Shown here piece after piece: positions 24,561 to 32,760 of a stretch of 54,010 bases of DNA (position 1 is the first letter of the stretch; each line of letters begins with the position of its first letter). This DNA comes from CAKMMH01 sp927798255. Its GTDB lineage: Bacteria > Bdellovibrionota_C > UBA2361 > CAKMMH01. The notes below the pieces were generated by a model. The model ran no database searches. It had not been told where the DNA came from and saw only the letters and a program-made list of their open reading frames with translations. The stretch covers positions 1 to 54,010 of the forward strand of contig JAXFOK010000024.1 of the NCBI GenBank assembly GCA_034180415.1, given 5' to 3'. A program made the position numbers and the translations under genes.

Positions 24561-24947
24561 CTATACACGTCTACTCTTACGAGCCCTACATCCATTATGA
24601 GGAACCGGAGTTATGTCTTTAATTGATGTAACTGTTACTCCGCATCCTGAAATAGCTCTTAGAGCAGATTCTCTACCAGCCCCTGGTCCTTTAATCAAAA
24701 TACTGACTGTTCTAACTCCCATTTCTTTAGCTTTCTTAACAGCTTGCTCTGCTGTAACTTGAGCAGCAAATGGAGTTGATTTTCTAGAGTTTTTAAATCC
24801 ATTACATCCTGAACTTGACCAAGCAATAACATCTCCGCTTGGATCCGTTACGGTAACAAGCGTATTGTTAAACGTAGCTTGAATATGAACTATTCCTACA
24901 GGAACATTCTTTTTAACTTTTTTCTTTTTCGTGCGTGCGTCTGCCAC
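24561..24947 (-). CDS. rpsK: 30S ribosomal protein uS11
   Basis: uS11 lines the 30S platform near the mRNA exit. The 128 residues have GIVHIQATFNNTLVTVTDPSGD, SSGCNGFKNSRKSTPFAAQ, KGPGAGRESALRAI and the C-terminal TPVPHNGCRARKSRRV, all diagnostic. It follows a 419-bp gap after rpsM that contains a terminator. It may therefore have its own promoter, unlike the usual tight rpsM-rpsK pair. Confidence 0.98.
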   Translation of the reverse strand: MADARTKKKKVKKNVPVGIVHIQATFNNTLVTVTDPSGDVIAWSSSGCNGFKNSRKSTPFAAQVTAEQAVKKAKEMGVRTVSILIKGPGAGRESALRAISGCGVTVTSIKDITPVPHNGCRARKSRRV

Positions 24948-25366
24948 TTAAAATACTCCTTTTGAAATTTTACATAAACATAAAGGTTTTATATTTATAT
25001 AAATAATTCTAACTATAAATTACACTAATTTAAAAAACTTGAGCTACAAATATCATACAAATTGAAACATAGAATATTTATATTAGTTTTAAGTATTAAA
25101 ATAATATAAATCACTTTTTTGATAGATAAATAATCCCAAGTACTCCACACATATATAAGAAAAAAATTATTTCTTATATACATATATCAACATATTCGTT
25201 TGATTGTTTAATCTAGCTTGATAAAAACTTCATCAATTAATTAATTAAACAAAAAAGCAAAATTAAACAGTCAAACAAAGCTAATTAAATTTTCAATAAC
25301 AATAAAAACTACAATAGAAGCTAGCAAAAACTTACTAGCTTCTATTTATCCTTAACTTATCTTTTA
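24948..25366. other. Hairpin-rich gap between rpsM and rpsK
   Basis: A 419-bp spacer with no open frame of note splits a normally tight operon. It contains three strong inverted repeats. One is the terminator-like 25,314-25,345. The second is a 15-bp stem GTTTGATTGTTTAAT (25198-25212) with ATTAAACAGTCAAAC (25262-25276), one mismatch, enclosing a smaller TTGAT/ATCAA hairpin. The third is a 10-bp ATATAAGAAA/TTTCTTATAT hairpin near 25,153-25,181. The region may be a processing or regulatory leader for rpsK, or the scar of an inserted repeat. Confidence 0.6.
25300..25345 (-). terminator. Terminator after rpsM
   Basis: ATAGAAGCTAG and CTAGCTTCTAT form a perfect 11-bp stem with a 10-nt loop. On the minus strand it is followed by TGTAGTTTTTATTG. 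It starts about 22 bp after the rpsM stop. Confidence 0.75.
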
Positions 25367-25750
25367 CTACTTCTTAGTAGCTTTCTTCTTACCAGCGATA
25401 GGTCCACGTTTTGGCCCCTTACGTGTCCTAGCGTTAGTCTTAGTTCTTTGACCATGACATGGAAGACCACGACGATGGCGAAGTCCAACGTAAGAACCTA
25501 AATCCATAAGTCTTTTAACTGACATTTGAACTTCTCTTCTTAAATCACCTTCAACTTTCATTTCTTTTTCAATGATATCTCTTATTTTAGCAACTTCGTC
25601 ACCAGTAAGAGCATCAGTTCTTGTGTTAAAATCAATTCCTGCATTAGTAAGAATTTTTTTTGAACTTGATAATCCAATACCATAAATATAAGTTAAACCG
25701 ACAACAACTCTTTTATTTCTTGGTAAATCTACACCTGCTATACGTGGCAT
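25367..25750 (-). CDS. rpsM: 30S ribosomal protein uS13
   Basis: uS13 contacts the 50S subunit and P-site tRNA from the 30S head. The 127 residues start MPRIAGVDLPRNKRVVVGLTYIYGIG and contain the RHRRGLPCHGQRTKTNARTRKG signature, ending in a basic tail, AGKKKATKK. Length is typical. It follows rpmJ by about 120 bp and precedes the hairpin-rich gap. Confidence 0.98.
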   Translation of the reverse strand: MPRIAGVDLPRNKRVVVGLTYIYGIGLSSSKKILTNAGIDFNTRTDALTGDEVAKIRDIIEKEMKVEGDLRREVQMSVKRLMDLGSYVGLRHRRGLPCHGQRTKTNARTRKGPKRGPIAGKKKATKK

Positions 25751-25870
25751 ATTATATTACTCCTAACTTTATATATAAATTAAAATTTAAATAAAAATCT
25801 TTTTAAACTCTTGTAAGATACATTATAAATACATTACAAGCAAACTTCTATTCTTTTTTACAATTAAAAC

Positions 25871-25987
25871 CTATCCTTGGCGTTGTTTATGCTTAGGAGA
25901 CTTGCTACAAATAACCATAACTTTCCCCTTTCTACGAATAACTTTACAAGCACTACATATAGGTTTTACTGATGCTCTAACTTTCAC
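25871..25987 (-). CDS. rpmJ: 50S ribosomal protein bL36
   Basis: A 38-residue frame from GTG 25987 to TAG 25871-25873 reads VKVRASVKPICSACKVIRRKG, then KVMVICSKSPKHKQRQG. The zinc-binding pattern C-x2-C, later Cys and His, and the KHKQRQG end identify L36. The start is GTG, preceded by GAGGGAG. It heads the rpmJ-rpsM-rpsK-rpsD-rpoA-rplQ order. It is short enough to be missed by automatic calling. Confidence 0.95.
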   Translation of the reverse strand: MKVRASVKPICSACKVIRRKGKVMVICSKSPKHKQRQG

Positions 25988-26301
25988 TTTAAACTCCCTC
26001 TAACTCTTAAAAAAGACTACAAAATCACGTTAAAATCATGCTAAAATTATGCAAATTTTTAACAAAATTTTTAGACAAAAATATCAACTGTTCTAATATA
26101 GACTAGATAATAATACATTTTTTTTAAATTATCTCAAGAGTTAGGGAAAATATTTTTAAAATTTTATTGCGTACACCATCGACCTACAGATGTTAGGCGT
26201 CTAGTACAGAATCAGGGTTCAGGCATCAGGTAGTAGAAAACAGATTACTAATTGTAGAATATAGCAATCTGATTGGCAATCTGATTGCAAAAACGATTAA
26301 C
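25988..26301. other. Spacer upstream of rpmJ with a degenerate repeat
   Basis: The first 170 bp are AT-rich with no frame of note and should hold the promoter of the rpmJ operon, though no clear -35/-10 pair stood out. About 26,205-26,290 is one of the degenerate stretches (CAGGGTTCAGGCATCAGG, then AATCTGATTGGCAATCTGATTGC). It lies between the small gene after glgB and the ribosomal genes. Confidence 0.5.
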
Positions 26302-26442
26302 CTATTTATTTAGCTCATTATTCTCATCGTTTTGCTTTTTTTTCTTTAAAAGCGCCTCAAGAAGCCTTCTTTGCTCTTCTTGGAAATGTCTTTCCTCTTC
26401 AGATTTTTCTTTTTTTTCAAAAATTGTCTCTTTTTCAATCAT
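26302..26442 (-). CDS. Small charged coiled-coil peptide downstream of glgB
   Basis: A 46-residue frame from ATG 26442 to TAG reads MIEKETIFEKKEKSEEERHF, then QEEQRRLLEALLKKKKQNDE. It is helical with heptad-like leucines and a high content of Glu and Lys. The ATG lies 7 bp after the glgB stop, so the two are probably translated from one message. No family was recognised. It could be a regulator or partner of the branching enzyme or chance; the tight spacing favours a real gene. Confidence 0.55.
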   Translation of the reverse strand: MIEKETIFEKKEKSEEERHFQEEQRRLLEALLKKKKQNDENNELNK

Positions 26443-26449
26443 TTATAAA

Positions 26450-28561
26450 TTATTCTTTTAATTTTTCAAGTACCATTGCACTTCTTGTAGGAAGATATAC
26501 CTTAAAATATGTTTCTATATACTCGTTCCCCTTATCATCTTTCATAGCTTCATTACTTGTTAAAAACTCCTGATCATGAGCTATTCTTCCAAGCCCTCCA
26601 AAGTCATAATCCTCAGTATTAAAAACTAGTTTATACTTTCCTGGCTCTACCCCATTTATCCTATAATCTGCAAAAGATTTAGCAGGATTAAAATTAAATA
26701 GGAAATACAAACCTTTCCTCTTATAACATAACACTTCATCATCTATATGACTATAAACTTTCTCTACATAATTATAGCCTTTCATAATATTGTAATGCTT
26801 CATTAAATCAAGCATTGCCTTATCAAATGCTGCAATTCTATAAAATTGAAGGTCAGAATTATCCCTTAAACTCCACTGTCTTCTTGCATGATGATATGAC
26901 CAATTGTTTCCTTCACGCGGAAAATCAATCCATTCAGGATGACCAAATTCATTTCCCATAAAATTTAAATATCCGTCACCTGCCGTAGAAATCGTAATTA
27001 ATTTTATAAGTCTATGGATAGCAAGCCCTCTATCTATGAGAAAATTTTGCTGATCTAAGCGCATGCTATCATAAATTAAAATTTGCAGTAATCTAAAGAT
27101 TATAGTTTGGTCGCCAACAAGTGCTTGATCATGGCTTTCAGCATATGAGATTGTTTTTTCGTCATTTCTTCTATTTGTAAGTTCCCATAAAATTCCCTCA
27201 ACATGCCAATCTTCATCCTTTTTCTCTTTTAACGTCTTAATCCAAAAATCTGGTATTCCCATTGCAAGTCTATAATCAAAACCATTTCCACCATTTTCAA
27301 TACTATTTGCAAGTCCAGGGAAACCACTTACATCTTCTGCGATTGTAATAGCGTTTTTGTTTCCCTCATGAATAAGTTTATTTGCAAGTGTTAAATAGGT
27401 AAGTGCATCTTTATCTAAATTATCGCAAAAATAATCTTGATACCCCATAAATGCAGTACCAACACCATGATTTTTATAAAGCATGCTTGTTACGCCATCA
27501 AATCTAAAGCCATCAAACTTATAATCCTCAAGCCAGTACCTAACATTTGAAAGTAAGAATCTTAATACTTCTGTTTTTGCATAATTAAAAAGTCTTGAAT
27601 CCCAAAGAGGATGCTCACCTCTGTCACCATCATGAAAAAATAATGAATATGTTCCATCAAATTTTGAAATTCCTTCAACTTCATTTTTTACGGCATGACT
27701 ATGAACAATATCCAAAAGCACACGAAGTCCCATACTATGAGCTTTATCAATTAATGATTTTAATTCATCTGGTGTTCCAAAACGAGAAGATGGTGCAAAA
27801 AAGTTAGATACTTGGTAGCCAAAAGAACCATAATATGGATGCTCCATTATAGCCATAATTTGAATAGTGTTATAACCGGCATCTTTTATACGAGGAAGAA
27901 TATTGTTTTCAAACTCAATATAAGTTCCCACTCTTTCAGCCTCTTGTGCCATTCCGATATGACACTCGTAAATTAAAAGTGGTTCATCATTATTTGGAAC
28001 AAAATTTTCAATTTTCCATTCGTACTTCTTAGCGGGCTGCCAAACTTGAGCTGAGAACATTTTCGTATGATTATCTTGAATGACTCTTTGCGCATATGAT
28101 GGAATTCTTTCACCTTCACCACCATGCCATTTCATATACAATCTGAATAAATCATTATGATGAAGTGCATCTTTTGGAAGTCTAATTTCCCAATTTCCAA
28201 GTCCGGTAGAGGTAAAAGCATACTCTTTTGATGGCTTCCAATCTGAAAAATCTCCGATTAAGTAAATATCTGTTGCATTTGGAGCACATTCTCTTAAGAC
28301 CCACTCTTCTTCATCATTTTCGTTTATTTCTAAATGAAGCCCAAAATATTTGTGAGCTGTTGCAAATTCCCAAAGAGTACATTTATTTTCAGTAAGTCTT
28401 CTAGTAGTTGCTGATACTTGGTCTCTTATATCATTAAAATAATTTATATAAGGAGTAAGATAAGGATCTTTAAAAACAATTGGAAGAACTTCTTCTTTGA
28501 TATTAAGCAAAAGATCTGATTTTTTTTTATCATCTTGCTTTAAATTTCTCTTTGCAACCAT
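26450..28561 (-). CDS. glgB: 1,4-alpha-glucan branching enzyme (GBE1-like form)
   Basis: GlgB makes alpha-1,6 branches in glycogen. The 703 residues have an N-terminal CBM48 module (about 60-180, with LIGDFSDWKPS) and a GH13 barrel. The GH13 motifs are visible: DIVHSHAVKN (region I), DGFRFDGVTSML with the nucleophile Asp (II), AEDVSGFP with the acid-base Glu (III) and ESHDQALVGDQ (IV). The form EHPYYGSFGYQVSNFFAPSSR and the EFGHPEWIDFPREGN stretch are those of the eukaryotic-type branching enzyme also found in scattered bacteria. No glgA, glgC or glgP is nearby. Confidence 0.93.
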   Translation of the reverse strand: MVAKRNLKQDDKKKSDLLLNIKEEVLPIVFKDPYLTPYINYFNDIRDQVSATTRRLTENKCTLWEFATAHKYFGLHLEINENDEEEWVLRECAPNATDIYLIGDFSDWKPSKEYAFTSTGLGNWEIRLPKDALHHNDLFRLYMKWHGGEGERIPSYAQRVIQDNHTKMFSAQVWQPAKKYEWKIENFVPNNDEPLLIYECHIGMAQEAERVGTYIEFENNILPRIKDAGYNTIQIMAIMEHPYYGSFGYQVSNFFAPSSRFGTPDELKSLIDKAHSMGLRVLLDIVHSHAVKNEVEGISKFDGTYSLFFHDGDRGEHPLWDSRLFNYAKTEVLRFLLSNVRYWLEDYKFDGFRFDGVTSMLYKNHGVGTAFMGYQDYFCDNLDKDALTYLTLANKLIHEGNKNAITIAEDVSGFPGLANSIENGGNGFDYRLAMGIPDFWIKTLKEKKDEDWHVEGILWELTNRRNDEKTISYAESHDQALVGDQTIIFRLLQILIYDSMRLDQQNFLIDRGLAIHRLIKLITISTAGDGYLNFMGNEFGHPEWIDFPREGNNWSYHHARRQWSLRDNSDLQFYRIAAFDKAMLDLMKHYNIMKGYNYVEKVYSHIDDEVLCYKRKGLYFLFNFNPAKSFADYRINGVEPGKYKLVFNTEDYDFGGLGRIAHDQEFLTSNEAMKDDKGNEYIETYFKVYLPTRSAMVLEKLKE

Positions 28562-28857
28562 AAATATAAACTCACCTTAAAAAACTTTAACAAATTAAAA
28601 AGACACGTAATAAGATTATAATTATTTTAACAAAATGTCATTAATTTTTTGAAATAATTTACTAGGAACATATTATGAATGTATTATCTGCCTCCTTAAG
28701 GGGGGATATCTAGTTTCATCTAAAATGGCTATCGGCAAAATCAGCAATCTGCAAACCGGCATTCAGCAAATCTGCTACTAGCTACCTGAAACCGCGCAGA
28801 AGCCAGAGACCTGCTACCTGAAACCTATTTCCTGAAATCTGGTTTCAGCATTTTTCA
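28562..28857. repeat. Spacer with degenerate CCTGAAACC-type repeats
   Basis: After about 110 bp of AT-rich sequence upstream of glgB, 28,730-28,850 is filled with imperfect short units: ATCAGCAATCTGCAAACC, CAGCAAATCTGCTACTAGC, ACCTGAAACCGCG and ACCTGCTACCTGAAACC. Similar text occurs near 8.4, 26.2, 31.9, 32.15 and 39.15 kb. There is no coding frame. Confidence 0.6.
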
Positions 28858-29032
28858 TTCCTCAAATAACGAAGCAATATCGGATGCATCATCCCCCTCA
28901 AAACGGAAAAATGGACGAGGCGCCGAGAGTGCGAGGCATTTGAGGGGGGGGAAACCGCAGCTGTACTAACGTACAGCGAGGACGGCGCCTCCTCAAATAA
29001 CGAAGCAATATCGGATGCATCGTCCATTTTTC
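28858..29032. repeat. Composite palindromic element at the kefB stop (family P, copy 2)
   Basis: A 31-bp direct repeat (28860-28890 and 28991-29021, starting CCTCAAATAACGAAGC) flanks a region with inverted AAAAATGGACGA and GGCGCC arms. The minus strand reads MDDASDIASLFEEAPSS, parallel to the other copies. CGCCGTCCTCGCTGTAC and TAGTACA are shared with the tlyA copy. It begins only a few bases after the antiporter stop codon. A G8 run at 28,943-28,950 is unusual in this AT-rich genome. A 60-residue frame across it is unlikely to be a gene. Confidence 0.8.
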
Positions 29033-30748
29033 TTATAAGAGGGTTTCCTCAATAGCACTACACTCCTTCTCTATCACACTTTCTTCAAAATTTAATTCCT
29101 TCATCAAAAATCTTGAAAGGGATACAGCAACTGCATATTCACCAGAAAAAGCCATCTGTAAATTTGGAGATTGCTTATTTAAAAATTTAGACTCATTTAA
29201 ATAATGTGTATGCGCAAGAATTCTAATTTTAGGATTTAAAGAACGTACAAGTTTAATAAGCTCTTTTGACGGTGCGCCAGATGTAGAAATAATAAATGCT
29301 TGTGAAAAATCTATCCCTGCATGCCTTAGAATTTCTCTATTATTTGCATCACCATATATAACTTGTATGCCTTCTATATTTTGCTTTTTAATTTTTCTTA
29401 CAGTATCAATATTCATTTCAATAATAACAATACTAAAACCATTCCTTTGTAAAATTTGTGTTAAACATTTTCCTACAGGTCCATAACCAATAATTATAAT
29501 TCTGTGTTTTTCATCTCCTGAAATTAACAAAGGTTCATTTGACATTTGATTTTTATCTTTAATACCAAGTTTATTTAAAATTTTATAAATAAAATTAATA
29601 TTTTTATAAACCATATGATTTAAAGTTATTGAAATTATCGCAGCTGTAATTATAGCGTTTGTTATAAAATCGTTAAAAAGATTATATTGAATTCCAAGAC
29701 CTGCTATAATAAAAGAAAACTCCCCTATTTGACCTAAAGAAAAACCTATACTAATCGCCCTTTTTAAAGGTTGTCTTAAAATAAATGACACAATAAAAGT
29801 AGCAACTAATGGTTTTACAATTATTACTAAACCTAAAACCACCAAACTAAAATAAAGATGTTTAGTTATTAATAATGGATTAAATAACATTCCAATTGAT
29901 AGAAAAAACAAAACTGCAAATGTATCTTTTATAGGAAGTGCCTCTGCTGTTGCACGTGCACCAAAATCAGATTGCCCTACAAGCATTCCAGCAAGGAAAG
30001 CACCAAGAGCCATAGAAGCGCCAAATAATTTTGTAGAAAGGACTGCTATTCCTAAAGCAATTACAATCACGGAAAGAGTAAATAAATCTCTCTGATTTGT
30101 TTTTGCAATATAAATTAAAATTCTTGGAAGAATTCTCTTTCCAATAAAAATAATAAAAACTACAAGCATAATAATTTTAAATATTGCAAGCGAAAGCACA
30201 GAAGCCACTTGATTAAAAGAAGTGTGACTAGAAACTAACAAAATCGGAGCCAAAACTAAAACTAAAATTGTGAAAAAATCTTCTACTATTAACCAACCTG
30301 TTGCAATATGACCAGTTTGAGTATTAAAAGTACCATTTTCTTGAAGTACTCTTGTTAAAATTACAGTGCTAGCAATTGAAACTGATATTCCAAGTAAAAT
30401 AGAAGCATTTAAAGGTAAATTAAAATATCTTCCTACCAAAGTTCCAATTGTAGTCATTATGGCAATCTCAATAAGAGAACCAGGAAGCGCAATCTTTTGA
30501 ACAGATAATAAATCTTTAGGACGAAAATGAAGTCCAACACTAAACATTAAAAGGATTATACCAATTTCTGCAAGCTCTTTTGCTAAATGCTCATTAGCGA
30601 CAGTCCCCGGCGTATGAGGCCCTACGATAAATCCAGCAATTAAATATCCAACAATTGGTGACAGTTTTAATTTTTGTGTAATAAATCCAAATGTTAAAGC
30701 AAGAAATAAACCAAATGTTATACTTAAAATAATATCAATATTACCCAA
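29033..30748 (-). CDS. CPA2-family cation/proton antiporter with RCK domain (KefB/YbaL type)
   Basis: The 571 residues contain 11-13 membrane segments (about 5-385), with the family markers IVGYLIAGFIVGPHTPG and SVGLHFRPKDLL. A TrkA-N/RCK domain follows (about 413-540), with a Rossmann nucleotide site IIIIGYGPVGKCLTQIL and the acidic residue IVIIEMN. It should exchange K+ or Na+ for H+ across the inner membrane under nucleotide control. The closest named types are KefB/KefC and YbaL; specificity cannot be read from the sequence. It follows mltG by 22 bp. Confidence 0.9.
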   Translation of the reverse strand: MGNIDIILSITFGLFLALTFGFITQKLKLSPIVGYLIAGFIVGPHTPGTVANEHLAKELAEIGIILLMFSVGLHFRPKDLLSVQKIALPGSLIEIAIMTTIGTLVGRYFNLPLNASILLGISVSIASTVILTRVLQENGTFNTQTGHIATGWLIVEDFFTILVLVLAPILLVSSHTSFNQVASVLSLAIFKIIMLVVFIIFIGKRILPRILIYIAKTNQRDLFTLSVIVIALGIAVLSTKLFGASMALGAFLAGMLVGQSDFGARATAEALPIKDTFAVLFFLSIGMLFNPLLITKHLYFSLVVLGLVIIVKPLVATFIVSFILRQPLKRAISIGFSLGQIGEFSFIIAGLGIQYNLFNDFITNAIITAAIISITLNHMVYKNINFIYKILNKLGIKDKNQMSNEPLLISGDEKHRIIIIGYGPVGKCLTQILQRNGFSIVIIEMNIDTVRKIKKQNIEGIQVIYGDANNREILRHAGIDFSQAFIISTSGAPSKELIKLVRSLNPKIRILAHTHYLNESKFLNKQSPNLQMAFSGEYAVAVSLSRFLMKELNFEESVIEKECSAIEETLL

Positions 30749-30770
30749 CGTAACCTCTTAAAAAATAATC

Positions 30771-31814
30771 CTATTTATTTTTATATGATCTTACAAGTTT
30801 TTTAACAAGGATATTATGTTCATTTAAATTTTTTGAAAATAAATGCCTTTTTTTATCTTGATAATCTAAAACGTAATAATAAAACTTATGCTCTATTGGA
30901 GATACAACTGCAAGAAGTGATTCAAGAGATGGTGAAGCAATAGGAGTCGGCGGAAGTCCTACAAACATTCTTGTATTAAATTTATTATCATTATCTTTTA
31001 AATCTTTTTTCCTTATGTTTCCATTATAATCTTTTATGCCATAAATAAGAGATGCGTCTATTCCAAGTGGCATTCTAGCGCGAAGCCTATTCCAAATTAC
31101 CCCTGAGATCATATTTCTTTCATTAGGGTCGGCGCTTTCAAGCTCAATAAGCGAGGCAAAGGTTACTGCATCTTTTAAAGAAAGCCTTACTTTTGAAATC
31201 TCCTCGTTGTAATTACTAGGAAGCTTTTTAAAAAAAGTATCAAGCATAGTTTCCACAACTTCCCTTTCTGTTGGTATTTTAGTAAAAGAGTACGTAAGAG
31301 GAAACAAGAAACCTTCTATAGTTTCACTTTCAATATTATATTTTTGTATTAACTCCTTATTGTTAATCAAATTGTAACATTCATTAAAAGAGAATTTATC
31401 ATTTAAAGAAACTAATTTTTCACAAATTTGTTTAAAGTTAAATCCTTCAGGAACAGTAATTTTAAAAACTACAGGTTCATAAATTTTTCCTTGTTTTATC
31501 ATTTCATCAATATCTATTGGGGAAATTTTTCCATCAAACATATATGGACCTTTTTGATATTTTGAATAATCGGAAAAATATCTAACCCATAGATAAAATA
31601 AATTTTCATCATCAATTATACCGTTATTTTTTAATTTTTTAGCAAATACTTTCAGTGATTCACCAGAATTAAGGGAAATTTGAACGTTATTAATGTATAA
31701 AGATTTATTAGGATAAGTATTTTTTAAATACTTATAGCCATAAAAAAACAAAATACTTAAAGCTAAACCTATAAAAAATATAATAGTTATAAAGAGATAT
31801 AAAAATTTTTTCAT
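30771..31814 (-). CDS. mltG: Endolytic murein transglycosylase MltG
   Basis: MltG cuts nascent glycan strands at the inner membrane and sets strand length. The 347 residues have an N-terminal membrane anchor (about 4-28) and the YceG domain. Landmarks are FLFPLTYSF, ASLIELESADPNERNMISGVIWNRL with the catalytic Glu, MPLGIDASLIYG and VGLPPTPIASP. Length is normal. It precedes the antiporter gene in the same direction and is probably co-transcribed. The upstream 1 kb is free of intact genes. Confidence 0.95.
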   Translation of the reverse strand: MKKFLYLFITIIFFIGLALSILFFYGYKYLKNTYPNKSLYINNVQISLNSGESLKVFAKKLKNNGIIDDENLFYLWVRYFSDYSKYQKGPYMFDGKISPIDIDEMIKQGKIYEPVVFKITVPEGFNFKQICEKLVSLNDKFSFNECYNLINNKELIQKYNIESETIEGFLFPLTYSFTKIPTEREVVETMLDTFFKKLPSNYNEEISKVRLSLKDAVTFASLIELESADPNERNMISGVIWNRLRARMPLGIDASLIYGIKDYNGNIRKKDLKDNDNKFNTRMFVGLPPTPIASPSLESLLAVVSPIEHKFYYYVLDYQDKKRHLFSKNLNEHNILVKKLVRSYKNK

Positions 31815-32216
31815 TTTTTTAAAGTAGCATAAGAAAGAAGATTTATGAAGTAGAAAATATAAGTGGCAGGCTTCAGGGAATAGGGTTCAGGTTAATGGTA
31901 ATAAAAATTTTTGCAGAAAATGTATATTTGATTCGAGAAATTACGAGGTATTTGCGATTTGATTTTGAATTGTTAGAATTTTGAGGCAAAACCCCGTCAG
32001 GGGTTTATTAAAGCAAGCGTTAACATGCGGCGCTAGGGCAGAATGTAGACGAACGAAGTGAGGATACTCCAGTTTGCGTAATAACCCCATAAATTCCGAC
32101 CCCGTAGGGGTCAACTAAACAAAAATTTTGAGTGCCATTAGGGTTCAGGGGTCAAGTAACAGATAGCAGGAATTATTTTTGAAACCATTTTAAAATTTAT
32201 GCATCTTATCATTTAG
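31815..32216. repeat. Spacer with degenerate repeats and CCCCG palindromes
   Basis: Contains GGCTTCAGGGAATAGGGTTC (about 31,870) and TAGGGTTCAGGGGTC (about 32,142), two short perfect palindromes AAACCCC/GGGGTTT (31989-32006) and GACCCC/GGGGTC (32098-32112), and the segment from 32,036 that matches the tsaD-rsmA spacer on the other strand. GGGGTCAACTAAA at 32,107 also matches the dispersed repeat at 48,734. No open frame. Confidence 0.65.
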
Positions 32217-32480
32217 GAAATGCCGAACAGAAGATTTTTTTTAGGTTTTAAATTGGGTTAAATATCATGTTTTCCTCTTAAGAAGGCTTTTTTGCTATTT
32301 TGGTATTAATTTTTTTAGGTTTTAAAATGGTTAAGTTGACATAGCATGTATAAGGCTTTCAAAAGGTGAACGCACTAAAGGATCGTTACATAGCCTCCTT
32401 TAATATATCTTTCTAAATTAACGGTCTTTTACTGCGTTCATCTTTCAAATTAGAGGTATGTTTCGGCATTTCTTTTTTTA
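32217..32480 (+). ncRNA. Candidate structured RNA of about 260 nt closed by a terminator stem
   Basis: GAAATGCCGAA (32217-32227) and TTCGGCATTTC (32462-32472) pair perfectly over 11 bp, with CA/TG extending the stem. The 3' arm runs straight into seven T, so the whole region forms the loop of a terminator-like stem. Inside, GGTGAACGCACTAAAGGATC (from 32365) pairs with GGTCTTTTACTGCGTTCATC (to 32442) in a hairpin of about 24 bp with few mismatches. A direct repeat TTTTTTAGGTTTTAAA occurs twice (about 32,237 and 32,312). No frame of note. The size is near that of 6S RNA, but I do not see convincing 6S features. Confidence 0.55.
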
Positions 32481-32760
32481 TCTACCCTTTTCAATTATCG
32501 TTAATATTACCCCCTTAATAAATAATCAATAAATTTGAAAAAATATTGCATTTAAAAAAAGAATATACAATATTGCAACTAGTAATGGTAGAAGAAGCTT
32601 TAAATAGGTTGATAGCCGATCTTTAAAATGATCTACTCTATTCATTTCAATAATTCAAAAGAAAAAATTTTTAAGCAAATTTTTGCTAAAAATATTTCTT
32701 TGTAACGCTGGTATATATACTAGCTAGAAAGAATAAATCATAACACTTTATAGTGAAATT

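Noticed and set aside
28845..29027. 60-residue frame MDDASDIASLFEE... as an independent gene
   Set aside because: It lies fully inside the repeat element and has no ribosome site; its peptide pattern is better treated as a property of the repeat family.
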